Positions 23,828 through 33,408 of a DNA stretch of 64,000 bases are shown here, one piece after another. Origin of the DNA: Didymella arachidicola (taxonomy: Eukaryota; Ascomycota; Dothideomycetes; Pleosporales; Didymellaceae); contig CM049988.1 in the NCBI GenBank assembly GCA_016630955.3, positions 310,001-374,000 of the forward strand. Direction: 5' to 3'. The notes under the pieces were generated by a model. The model saw only the letters and a list, made by a program, of their open reading frames with translations, ran no database searches and was not told the DNA's origin. Positions within the stretch are counted from its first letter, which is position 1; every line of letters begins with the position of its first letter. Both the position numbers and the translations under genes were made by a program.

Positions 23828-24017
23828 GCTGGGCAGCAATGAGGCAATTTGGCTCTGTAATGAAGACACGATGGTTGAAGGCGCGAACGTATCTCGTTCA
23901 GCGCAAAAGATGGAGTGGTTCTACAAGAGTGAAGGTGAAGGGGGTAGGGGATGCCGAGAATGAGATCGAGGGGAGGAGTTTTGGCTGGGCGCTGGGGCAA
24001 GCTGGGCACTTAAGAAA
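23828..24017. other. pacC 5' leader region
   Basis: Sequence between the pacC start and the upstream dyad. It likely holds the 5' UTR and core promoter. No upstream ATG-initiated frame of note. Confidence 0.4.
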
Positions 24018-24065
24018 TCAAGCGGAAGGCGCTTGGCCAAATCATGCCGAGCGCCTTCCGCTTGA
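24018..24065. promoter_or_regulatory. 15-bp perfect dyad upstream of pacC
   Basis: Two perfect inverted arms, 24018-24032 and 24051-24065 (TCAAGCGGAAGGCGC and its complement), are separated by 18 bp. The left arm runs straight into a PacC consensus site read on the minus strand (CTTGGC at 24032-24037). The dyad lies about 190-240 bp upstream of the pacC ATG. It could be a protein-binding palindrome or an RNA hairpin in a long leader. Confidence 0.6.
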
Positions 24066-24130
24066 AATGATTGCCGAGCTGGCCGGGGCGAATCACGCCG
24101 AGCGCCGAGACGCACTAATTCCAGCTTAAC

Positions 24131-24136
24131 CTTGGC
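24131..24136 (-). promoter_or_regulatory. PacC consensus site GCCAAG
   Basis: Second GCCAAG upstream of pacC (CTTGGC on the plus strand), about 300 bp before its ATG. The hexamer is short and could occur by chance, but two copies within about 100 bp of the regulator's own promoter fit known PacC autoregulation. Confidence 0.4.
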
Positions 24137-26431
24137 CAGTCTGCACAGCCCGCTTTCACGAACGCCCATTCGGTGCGTGCAGTGCGCACCGTTCCAAGAA
24201 TCACCAGCCGTCTGCAGGTGTCACGAATGTGCAAAGAAAGAGTTGGTCAAGGCGCGGTTATTCAGAGCGGAGTTCTTGGGCTCATCATCATGTATCCTTG
24301 GCTTTTCGTCTCTTGTCCCGGGCGGAAATCTTCCAAGATTGTCGCTGAGACGGTGGGTGTCTCGGCCCCAGACGACGCAGCCCGCGTCGCAATCAACGAG
24401 GCTATTCACTCAACTTGATGAACGATCCCCGCGCTTCCCAAACAGGGAGGTGGTTATTCCTCGACTCAACAGTATCGACACTCTCGAAGCCCCATCGTGC
24501 TCTTGTCGAGTCGTGCGTCGTCTCTGCCCACCTCTCAACTCCACCGTCGACCGCACCTACAACGTCGCCGATAACATACGCTGGTCGTGTTTCGACTCGT
24601 CGCCCACAAGAACCAGTCACTCATCTGCATGGCCTGCTTACGTGTGGATGGTAGAGTAACGCGCCACGCAGCCCTACCCTTACGACGACTGTAATTCTGC
24701 CTCCTTGAAGCCGCCATCCATCATCGTGATCGCTTTCGTTGCATTCACCAAGGCGAGCATGGCAACTCTGAGCATGAGTGTCCGTGCCATGAAATCCCGC
24801 TCGTCCTGGGCCATTCTCCGTAAAGTGCCAAGTGCCCAGACTCGTAGACTCTTGGCTCGATACGGACGACAAGAATCCAAGACATGCGCGAATTTTGGAC
24901 ATCGAGGCTGTGCAGAACTAGGAGGTGCGCATGGCTGGTATGCGAGATTTCACTCGCTCACTGCACTGTACGAGTAAATAATTGACTTCAGCAGCAACGA
25001 AACAATCTGTCGCCACTATAGCTTGCCATCGGACGAAAGCGTTATTGCCTGACATGCGTGGTCACACCTCCTGTTTGACATAAAGTGCAGTATCGCTTGG
25101 CTGTCGCGACTATACCAAGAGCCTGATACTTCGCCGGTCATGCACAAAATGGCGCGCAAGTAGACCACAGTAGACGCGAACGCAGAAAAGGGTAGGCTAT
25201 GATGTGACTGTACCTCACGCGCCATTGCACAACGCATGCAGAGTGCGGCATGTGCATGGTTTCCAACATATCTCCGTCTCAGGCTCAATGACATCTCAAG
25301 ACACCACTGACACGAGTTGGAGAACACAGCGGAACCAATTCTGGAGAAATATCTTGGCACTCCCAAACTTCTACAGACAGACTCCAGCAGGCTCCCCTTA
25401 TTAGGATCACACCATCTCAGATACCAAGCCCGTCATCACGAGCCCTCGCAGAAGCACGTTGAAGACAAGAATCTCTCAACACACTTCAATTCTCGATATC
25501 ACTTTTTGCACTTTCAACAAGGAAAATCCTCTCGCAATGCCCTAGCCTGTCAAGTTCGAGTCCACGCCCTCGACCTGCCTGCCCTGCAACGCACCGCCAC
25601 CCGCACCCACCCCACAACGCACAATGACGCAACCCTTCACCATGCATTCTTACGCTATATCCCAGGCCCACAAACAGCTTAGTTTATGTGTTGTACTACA
25701 TCCATCTTCGTCGTTTTTTCGTGCTTTGTCCCGCATCGCCGTAGTCGGAAGCGGAACTCCGCCAAGCGATTTCACGCGTGCCTCATCCCCCCTCTCTCTC
25801 TGCAGAGGTGTCAACTTGAATGTAGATTTAGATTCGCGGTCGAGCTGAGGTATCAAAAATGGCGTTAGGTGCAGTATAGGCCGGCGGCCAGGATCTCGTG
25901 TGGTTTGACGAGCGTGGTGATGGCTTGATGGCTTCGTGGGTTGAGGGTTGGATAGGTTGTGTTGAACGGGGTGGATGGCTTTTTTGGATGGGCGGGCGTT
26001 GGATTGCGAGGTGAGGTGGGAAACATGGCGAAAGCTCCGCTCCAGCAATCTAGTTCGGGAGAGCGAGATTAGTGGATGTGTAGGGTGTTGTGGAGTTCGC
26101 TGGCGCGGTGACGGGGGGTTGAGTCTGCTCTGAATAGGATATGGTATCGTGCAGACTGTGAATACGTGAGTGTAATTTGTTACTACCCGTACTGCGTCTC
26201 TATTCAGAGAGTGGTGGTTTGTGGTGGTCTTGCTTTGCATCGTTCTTGCTGGTGTATAAAGCAAGGGGTTGCTTGCTCCCCCGTAGAAGCGACACTGCTA
26301 GCACACCCACCACGCACTGCTGTGTGCATCGCACGTTGCACGCCAATTTACCAGTAAATTGAACGAAGACACAACCTCCGCACTACCGCCCTTTCTCTTC
26401 GAAACCCCCCAAAGAGTAGTCAAGCACCACT
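24137..26431. other. 2.3-kb intergenic stretch
   Basis: No supportable complete gene. A minus-strand frame at 24680-24880 has protein-like composition at its 3' half (helical, Met/Ala/Leu-rich, ending LQSS) but starts with TTG and has no obvious upstream exon; it might be a gene remnant. A 204-codon minus-strand frame at 25650-26264 is Ser/Thr/His-rich and looks random. The right part is the 3' flank of the ferric reductase. Confidence 0.4.
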
Positions 26432-28368
26432 TCACCACCCAAACCCCTCCTCCCACCAAAACACATCATACCCCTTCCTCACATACCCCTCCACGCTCTC
26501 CCTCACATCTTCAGTCAACCGCTTCGGCCCACAGCACAGCACCGCGATGCGTGACCCACGGGTGAATATCTCGTCTACTATCTCCTTGATCTGCGGACGT
26601 CCGGATGTGATTGTCATGCCCTTGCGCGGCCGCTCGAGCTGGTCCTGTGGAGACAGCAACTGCGCATTTTCTTGCATTTCGAACGCATCGTCGTCGTCGT
26701 CGGTGATGACGAATGTAGGGTGGGAGGAGGATGATGAGGAAGTTGCGCGCGTGACGAAGACTTCCACGGTGGCGGGTGAGTGCAGTAATCCGGTGTTGAC
26801 TGCGCGCTGGCGCGCCGGGTCGTCTTGGGGGTCTGCAGCGCCGGACTGCGCGTCCGGGGGGAACGCCCACTGCGTGTCTGCGAGCTGCTGGACGCACCAC
26901 ACACAGCGCACCTGCGTTGCGCCCGGGGTTGCGTCGTGGATCTCGGAGAGCAGGCGGTACAGCGGGATGATGAAGGTTGCGCCGATGCCGCCGGCGACGA
27001 GGAGGACTTTGTCGAAGTCGGTGAGGTCGGGGAGATGGGTCGAAGCACCGTAGGGGCCTTCGAGGCCGAGAGGTAGGATGGCGAGGTCGTGTGTGGCGGT
27101 TGGGAGGGTGGGGAGGGAGGAGGGGTATTGTGCGAGTTTCTGCGCGACGAGGGCGAGGTGCTGGGTGTTTCCGTTGAGGGTGCGTGCGACGAGGAGGAGT
27201 TCGCGGTCTATGCCTGGCAGGGAGGCGATGGTGAAGGGGTTTGATTTGTTGGATAGCAGCCACTGCTGGTAGTACGTGGGTTGCTTTGCGCCGCTCCACG
27301 GCTGGGCGAGGTAGACGTGTTGGCCTGGGGCCCAGGCCAGGGCTGGGTGGTTGTCTGCCAGGGGGATGCGGATCTGCACGAGGTTTGTGCCGGGGAGGAG
27401 GCGCAGGGTGCCCTGGTAGGTTTTCAGGCGCAGCGCGCGGAAGAGCAGGTGCAGGCATTCTATGGCGATGATTTCGTAGACGTACAGCCGGATGTGCGAG
27501 ACGTGGAGGTACATGGGCACGATGATCAGGTTTGCGATGGCGATGTGGCTGATGTAGAAGACGCGGTAGTTTCGCCGCCGCACGAAGCTGAGGGCTGTCG
27601 TGCTGATGGCGGCAAATAGAGCGAGCGTGATGAGACCGAATATGACGTCCCAGTCTTTGATGCGTTTTGCTAAGAAGCCAGACACGGCGAAGAAGACAAA
27701 GTAAAAGACTGCATGCAGGATGAACAGTAGATAGACGATTCGACCGAGGATCTGATGGGCGGCCTTGAGCTGCTCGTGTGAGAGGCGTGTTATCCATTGC
27801 ACTGGCGAGTACGGGGCTCGCATGGCGAGAAGGTAGTGCAGAGGCAGCTGTGAGGCTCCAATTTGGCCAAAGCGCTTGGTGAGATGAAGGTAGTCTGTGA
27901 CATTAGTGATTGATCGATGTTTCTTGACACGGTCTTACCGGGTGAGGTATTCACAAAACACAGATAGAGCAGCCACACTGTCCACAACGTCCCACCGATC
28001 CACTCTCCTCGCGTGCCCCAGTCCCATCTCTTCACGACGTCCTTTTGCATCCACCACATCATCCTCGCATAGCGGCTGTGCAGACTCTTCAGCCACCCCA
28101 GCGTATTTTCCCGGCCTTTGTTGAAAGACGGAGACTTGGGCTGTTCATAGCGCATGCCTTTTGTGACGATCCATCTGATGGCGAACGACATCTGGAACAG
28201 GGCAAAGACGACCAGGACCGACCACTGCGCTGCAAAGCCGTAGTAGTCGAGGTTCTCGCGGCGCTCATGCTTCTGCGCATCGTCCAGAGGCTCGAATGAA
28301 TAACCAAAAGCCCAGTAGGACTTGGACTCGACCTCATGGTGTCCTTCGTGTCGTCTGAACATGTCCAT
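26432..28368 (-). CDS. Ferric reductase-like transmembrane protein
   Basis: Two exons (28368-27939, 27894-26432) over a 44-bp intron (GTAAGA ... ACAG) give 630 residues. The join produces RFGQIGASQLPLHYLLAMR, the heme-domain stretch of the FRE/NOX superfamily. The N-terminal half has several membrane helices with His residues (HQILGRIVYLLFILHAVFYF, YISHIAIANLII) expected to ligate two b-type hemes. The C-terminal half is a flavodoxin-reductase module: SNPFTIASLP for FAD, VAGGIGATFIIPLYRLL for NADPH, and a terminal CCGPKRL. The enzyme would move electrons from NADPH across the plasma membrane to Fe(III) or Cu(II). An acidic Asp/Ser insert sits between the nucleotide-binding segments. No ferroxidase or permease neighbours are present, so metal specificity is not shown. 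Confidence 0.9.
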
Positions 28369-29093
28369 GGTGATGCACAGATGGGGGAATGACAGAGGGG
28401 CAATGTGGCATTAAGCTTCACGTTGCAGATGACCGGCCTGGGCCGAGTACCACGTAGGCAGGTGACAATGTGGGTGATGATTATGGAGTGTTAGTCGAGG
28501 TGCATTAAGCTGACAGCAGCTTGCGTGCTCGGATTGAGGCGGAGATAATAGGGCCGGCTCCTAAAACTTGCTCACTGGGGCGAAGAAGGACTGGTACGAT
28601 GTCAAGATAGCCTCAAAGAGCGTTTCGTGGTCACCCAGAGCATTTGATCTAGCCCTGCGGAAGCCAAGATCGATGAAGGGTCAATAGTGGTGCTTATTGA
28701 ACTGTGGTAATTATCAGGCGCAAGTAGTGTAGGTGGGTCGGGCAGTCCAGGGGTGCGGACCGAAAATGCAACAGGCTTTACTAACGATTATGTCTCATGA
28801 CGGCAGCTTGAAGTACTGACTTACACAGTATATCTTTTGCCCCGTCTAATTTAGCAAAGGTTTTGATACGCTGACTGTAGTCATCCGCCACGCCGCGACC
28901 TACCTGTACTACTTACGCCCGATACCACAGTAGTGGTGCCTATTGAAGGTGGCCCATTCGGCGTCGTCAGCTAGCGGCGGCACCAACCCCACCTGGGCAG
29001 GCTTGTTCGACCCCGCCGGCTGTGGACCCTGCATTTGCTTGTTGGACGCCTCAGCAGCCCTGCATCACGAGTATCGTGAGAGAGCAAGCAAGC
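28369..29093. other. Divergent promoter interval
   Basis: Lies between the starts of the ferric reductase (minus) and the nucleoside hydrolase (plus) and should carry both promoters. No gene seen. A plus-strand frame at 28943-29194 begins with a non-ATG codon and overlaps the first exons of the hydrolase in another frame. Confidence 0.5.
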
Positions 29094-30389
29094 ATGCCTT
29101 CAGGAACGCCGCTCTGGCTCGACTGTGTCCGTACCTGTCTGCGCCGCTACCAGCACCCGTATTGACGACTGCCAGGACACAGGACACGATGTAGGACCAC
29201 GCCATTGCCGTGATACCGCCGGGTAGCATCGCTCACTGTACTCCCAGGACGCGTATGCCCTCCTCCTCAGCGCCCACGACCCGCGCATCGAGCTCCTGGG
29301 CGTCAGCACCGTCCACGGCAACGCCGCCCTCGACCAGACCACCTTCAACACGCGCGCGATCCTGGAGGCACTGGGCAGACGCGACATCAAGGTCTACTCG
29401 GGCGCGGCGAAACCCATCGTGCGCGATGCCGTGCACGCGGCTGATATCCACGGCGAGAGCGGCCTCGACGGCGTGACACTGCTCCCGCAGCCTGTCGAGC
29501 CCGCAGCCACCGACGTCGACCATCTCGCGGCCATGTATCGCGCGCTCGCCGCAACGCCTGCGAACACGGCGTGGCTGGTGTCCACCGGCACGCTTACCAA
29601 CATCGGCCTGCTGTTCCAGAAGTACCCGGATCTGGCCGGCCACATCAAGGGGCTGAGCATCATGGGCGGTGCGGTCGGGAACAGATTCACAGATGCGCCC
29701 ATGGGCAAGGTCAAGGGCGAGGGGGAGCGCTTCGGCAACTGGACCGCGTATGCCGAGTTCAATGTAGGAGACAAGCGTCAGGCAGAGGAGCGATCGCTGA
29801 CCACACACAGATCTACTGCGATCCCGAGGCCTCTCGCTTCATCTTCTCGCACCCAGTCCTCCGGCCCAAGACAACCCTGATTCCCCTCGACCTTACCCAC
29901 CAGGTCCTCGGCACCAAGGAAATCCGCCGCACGCTCTTGTACGGACAGAGAGTCGGCTTCGAAGTGGACACGACCCGCGTCCCGTCTGCTCTCCGCGCCT
30001 TGTTCGCCCAGATCATATCCTTCTTCGCCGGCACCTACGCAGAAGTCTTCTCCATCACCGCCGGCCCGCCTCTGCACGACCCTCTCGCCGTAGCTGCAGC
30101 CGTCTACCCAGAAATATTCGACGACAGGAACGGCGAACGCTTCCGTGTGGACATTGTCACCGAGGGCGTACACTCGCCCGACCAGTCGCAGGTCGGACAG
30201 CTGGGCCGGACAAAGGCGTCTGCGCTGCCGCAGGGAGAAGGCGGATGCAGGATCCCACGCGGTGTTGATCTGGACAAGTTCTGGGGTCTGACTGAAGATG
30301 CGCTGAAGCGGGCTGATGCTGTCAGCCCAATGCCACAGGTATCGCGGGCAGACCTGGAGAGGGAGGGTGTTTTCGTTGGCATTGACTAA
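29094..30389 (+). CDS. Inosine-uridine nucleoside hydrolase
   Basis: Four exons (29094-29126, 29176-29190, 29248-29763, 29811-30389) give 380 residues. The 15-nt second exon encodes DTGHD; joining it gives LDCDTGHDDAYALLLSAHD, the metal-binding N-terminal signature of the family, which neither flanking exon supplies. The usual DPG is DTG here. Later signatures are STVHGNAALDQTT, VSTGTLTNIGLL, SIMGGA and GPPLHDPLA with the catalytic-region His. Such enzymes hydrolyse N-glycosidic bonds of pyrimidine or purine nucleosides for salvage; the closest yeast example is Urh1. Cytosolic, no signal peptide. The introns (49, 57 and 47 bp) have CTGAC/TTGAC-type branch sites. Confidence 0.9.
29127..29247 (+). 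other. 15-nt microexon with flanking introns
   Basis: Intron 1 is 29127-29175 (GTCCGT donor), the microexon 29176-29190, and intron 2 29191-29247 (GTAGGA donor). Phases are all zero, so skipping the microexon keeps the frame but removes five residues of the Ca-binding site. Confidence 0.75.
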
Positions 30390-30742
30390 GCAGACCGAGC
30401 GAATCAGATGGGTACTCAACACCACAACTTGTGTAATTACCTGGAATCAAGCACTTCAACAGACGGGGTAATTCTCCATGTACGCAGACATTTCTCTCGC
30501 AAAACACACAGCCATGTCATTGCTACAGTCTGCACAACCTGTGAGACAACGGGGACTGTCATTGTCTTGGCATGTGAACATTGCCGGCTTAGTCATCCCA
30601 ATTTTCTGTCATAATATCTCGCCGATCAGTTGCAAGCTTACGACCCCACACCGCCAGAGCGCTGCCATACCGCTGCCATACGTCACCTGCGATCGCGTGA
30701 ACAGCCCTGCTTGCTTTGCGGGACTGTGCTATCTCTTCCACC
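30390..30742. other. Promoter interval of the BAG gene
   Basis: A plus-strand frame from an ATG at 30478 runs to 30789 in a different frame from the BAG gene. I could not join it to the BAG frame through acceptable splice sites. CCACC directly precedes the GTG at 30743. Confidence 0.4.
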
Positions 30743-31978
30743 GTGGCGTCGATCAACACGTTCCTCGACGACGTGAAGAGGTCCTTTGAGTTCTTCAAGC
30801 ATCATCCTGCTCTGTCCACGACGGTCCCGCCAATCCACGTCGACGACGACGACAAGGCAGACGCACTCACGAGACTCGCCCGCTTTGTCACGGACCCGCG
30901 CCTCGACGACCCCACGTACCTCACCACCCTCACCCTCGGACTCGCGGCCTTCTTCGTCGCCATGTCGTGGTTCTCGCGCGCAGGCGGCAGCTGGGGCGGA
31001 CGCTTCTCGCCGTTTGGGCGCCCGAGCCAGAATCCGTCGTCGGGCGTCGTCAACGACTCGGACTTTTCCTACATCACAAACGAGGACCTGCGCAAGAACA
31101 ACGGGACCGCGCCCGAGATTGTCGACTGGGACGACAAGAACCCGGAGCGCGACACGGACGTGGTCGTCTTCAAGGAGAAGCGGACGCACTACCCGACGCA
31201 CTTCCCCGCCCACAGCATCCGCGACGGCCACCTGAAGATTGGCACCGTCCGCCAGGCCGCCGCGAAGAAGCTCGGCATCGACGACGCCCGCCGCATCCGC
31301 ATGTTCCACAAGGGCCGCAACCTCAAGTTCGACGACCGCACCGCCCGCGACGAAGGCCTGCGCGGCGACGGCACCGGCAGCGACATCCTCGTCACCGTCG
31401 GCGAAGCCCCCGCCGGCGGCCTCGCGCCCACCGCAGACGACGCCGCCCCGCAACCCTCGGACAACGACGCCTCCGACTCAGACGACGTCGACTCCGGGCC
31501 CAACACCTCGAGCAAGAAAAAGTCCCGCAAGCGCGGCGGCAGAAAATCAAAGAAGAAGGGCCCTGCACACACATCCGGGTCCTCGACCCCAGGATACTCC
31601 TCCCCCGCCCCCTCGGGCGCAGAATTCCTCCCCATCCCCTCCCACATCCCCGCCGCCCGCCCCTCCCCCCTTTCCACCCCGCCACCCTCCACTCCACAAA
31701 CCGCAACCCAGAAACTCGACACCATTGCCTCCAAATTCCACACCGAGTTCGTCCCGCTGTGCGTCCAGTTCATGGCCAGTCCGCCCCCCGACAAAGCAAA
31801 GCGCGACTTCGAGTACAAGAAGCTCAGCGAGACGATTCTCACGCAGATTATTTTCAAGCTCGATGGCGTGGAGACGGAGGGCGAGGAGGGGGCGCGGGCG
31901 CAGAGGAAGGCGCTTGTAAAGGAAGTCCAGGGCATGCTGAGCAAACTAGACGAGGCCGGCAAAGCGGCGAATCTGTAG
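30743..31978 (+). CDS. BAG-domain co-chaperone with membrane anchor
   Basis: Single exon; 411 residues if translation begins at the GTG at 30743. The frame is open from 30701, and its first ATG (30962) lies inside the predicted membrane helix (YLTTLTLGLAAFFVAMSWF), so starting there would destroy the anchor. CCACC-GTG-GCG looks like a Kozak start with A changed to G; a missed upstream exon is the alternative. After the anchor comes SYITNEDL, usual in fungal Bag1-like proteins, then a ubiquitin-like domain (LKIGTVRQAAAKKLGI ... RNLKFDDRTARDEGL), a Lys-rich basic stretch, a Pro/Ser linker and a C-terminal BAG domain (KLDTIASKFHTEFVPLC to the end). BAG domains bind the Hsp70 ATPase domain and act as nucleotide exchange factors. 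Location is probably ER or outer mitochondrial membrane. Confidence 0.78.
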   Translation: MASINTFLDDVKRSFEFFKHHPALSTTVPPIHVDDDDKADALTRLARFVTDPRLDDPTYLTTLTLGLAAFFVAMSWFSRAGGSWGGRFSPFGRPSQNPSSGVVNDSDFSYITNEDLRKNNGTAPEIVDWDDKNPERDTDVVVFKEKRTHYPTHFPAHSIRDGHLKIGTVRQAAAKKLGIDDARRIRMFHKGRNLKFDDRTARDEGLRGDGTGSDILVTVGEAPAGGLAPTADDAAPQPSDNDASDSDDVDSGPNTSSKKKSRKRGGRKSKKKGPAHTSGSSTPGYSSPAPSGAEFLPIPSHIPAARPSPLSTPPPSTPQTATQKLDTIASKFHTEFVPLCVQFMASPPPDKAKRDFEYKKLSETILTQIIFKLDGVETEGEEGARAQRKALVKEVQGMLSKLDEAGKAANL

Positions 31979-32445
31979 ATGTACGATGGACATGTGAATA
32001 GAATACAAAGACTTTGGGTCCGGCTTGGCGTGTGGCGAAAGCACTCTTTTGCACTTGATACCATCGAGCCTGAGACATGGCGCTGACGGGTTGGATCCGT
32101 CGCGTTTCTATACCGATTGGCGAAGCGATGACTCCCACCCCGTCCCGCCATCTGCGCGAAACGCGTCCATGTCTGAGATACAGCCTTCAACAACATGCAA
32201 CCTTAGCCTTATGTAGCTACGTAGTATCTACAGCACAAAGCGCCTTAACAGATACAGACCAGCACAAAAGCGGTAGAACAGCAAAGTGTACGTTGACGGT
32301 TGATCAGGGACGATGTCTTGGGAGCCAGGGTTCTGCAAAACAACATAATTACACGTATCCAAGGACTTTAAGCTTGTTCTTTCGTGGCCAAGCATCGTCG
32401 TATAGCGTCGAGTATAGGTAGTATACCTAGCTATGTCCAACGTCC
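31979..32445. other. Spacer, no gene
   Basis: 3' flank of the BAG gene; nothing recognisable. Confidence 0.45.
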
Positions 32446-32700
32446 ATGGTAACGGCACTCCCACACAGCTCCTCGGTCAATCAGCACCCCCATCGTCAAG
32501 CTCACTCTCGCTGCCACCTGGCGCTTGCAGGCCAAACCCCCAAGCCCGCACCACGCCTCGCTGACCTCGCCAAGAAAGCAGGACTGAAGTACTCTGGCAC
32601 AGCCACCGACAGCCTCGTCCTGTACAACAATACACCTCCATTGTCTATCCTCTCAACAGTGTTCGGTCGTGCGTCCCTCGGACCGCTGTCGGCACCACTG
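32446..32700 (+). pseudogene. GH10 xylanase N-terminal remnant
   Basis: In frame 1, about 32545-32665 encodes RLADLAKKAGLKYSGTATDS, closely resembling the start of GH10 endo-1,4-beta-xylanases (LxDLAxxAGxKYFGTATD). The likeness stops after PLSILS, where GC-rich simple repeats begin. Just upstream a signal-peptide-like stretch (IVKLTLAATW) is in another frame, so at least one frameshift separates it from the catalytic start. The remaining approximately 300 residues of a GH10 domain, with both catalytic Glu residues, are absent from the window. I read this as a truncated relic. Confidence 0.6.
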
Positions 32701-32715
32701 GGATTTGCGGGTCCG

Positions 32716-32770
32716 GGGCGGGGCGGGGCGGGGCGGAAGGAGCTGTACATACGGTGCGGTGCGGTGCGGA
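32716..32770. repeat. GGGGC and GGTGC simple repeats
   Basis: Four or five tandem GGGGC units near 32716-32738 and three GGTGC units near 32755-32770. G-rich enough for possible quadruplex formation. They lie exactly where the xylanase likeness ends. Confidence 0.7.
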
Positions 32771-33408
32771 GGTCGCGCGAGCTGGCGTGTTGTGCTGTTG
32801 CTGCTGCTGGGAAGGGGCGAGTGGGGAGACGGGGGGGTGCGTGTGCTGTAGTATTTTTAGTTTCGTCGGGTGTTTTCTTGCGAGGGTTTAGCTGTGGGGT
32901 TGCTTCGGTGGTGAGCTGGGTGTGTAGACGGCGGTGTGGGACTGCGACGGGTCGATGAGGGTCCCTAGATTGGAGGCGAGTCCGCTTGAGATTTGAGGAG
33001 GAGTATGTGCGAGGAGCAGACTACGAATCGTCTCGTTTTCTTCACAGGGGATCGTTGGCCAGGGTGTTGACCATGTTCTCTGCGTCACAGAACATGATTT
33101 ATGCAACGACAATACCTCAATGATATGAAAGTGCTTCATTGGTTCCCAGTCTGCACACACGAGCGAAGCACCGCTTCGTCTCCATCTAGAAATGCAACCA
33201 CCGGTCCACCAGACAACAATCTTTAAGAAAACAATCGTAGACGCTGTACGCTACAGCCAGTAATACACCTTGGGAAAGAGAGGCAGAGGAAGACGTATAT
33301 CCCCCGCACGTAAAACGCCGCGTACATCAAGGAAACGTTTTGAGTCGGCAGTATATCTGATCTGAAATATGGATGTGGATAGGAAATGGGTATATGCAGG
33401 AACGGAAG
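32771..33408. other. Spacer, no gene
   Basis: G/T-rich then AT-rich sequence with no coding support. It is the 3' flank of teaR. Confidence 0.45.

Noticed and set aside
24680..24880. Minus-strand frame with protein-like helical end
   Set aside because: TTG start and no joinable exon; kept only as a remark in the intergenic entry.
25650..26264. 204-codon minus-strand frame
   Set aside because: Low-complexity Ser/Thr/His composition and no domain; lies in the 3' flank of the ferric reductase.
30967..32001. 344-codon Arg/Pro-rich frame
   Set aside because: Alternate frame of the GC-rich BAG gene; no domain.
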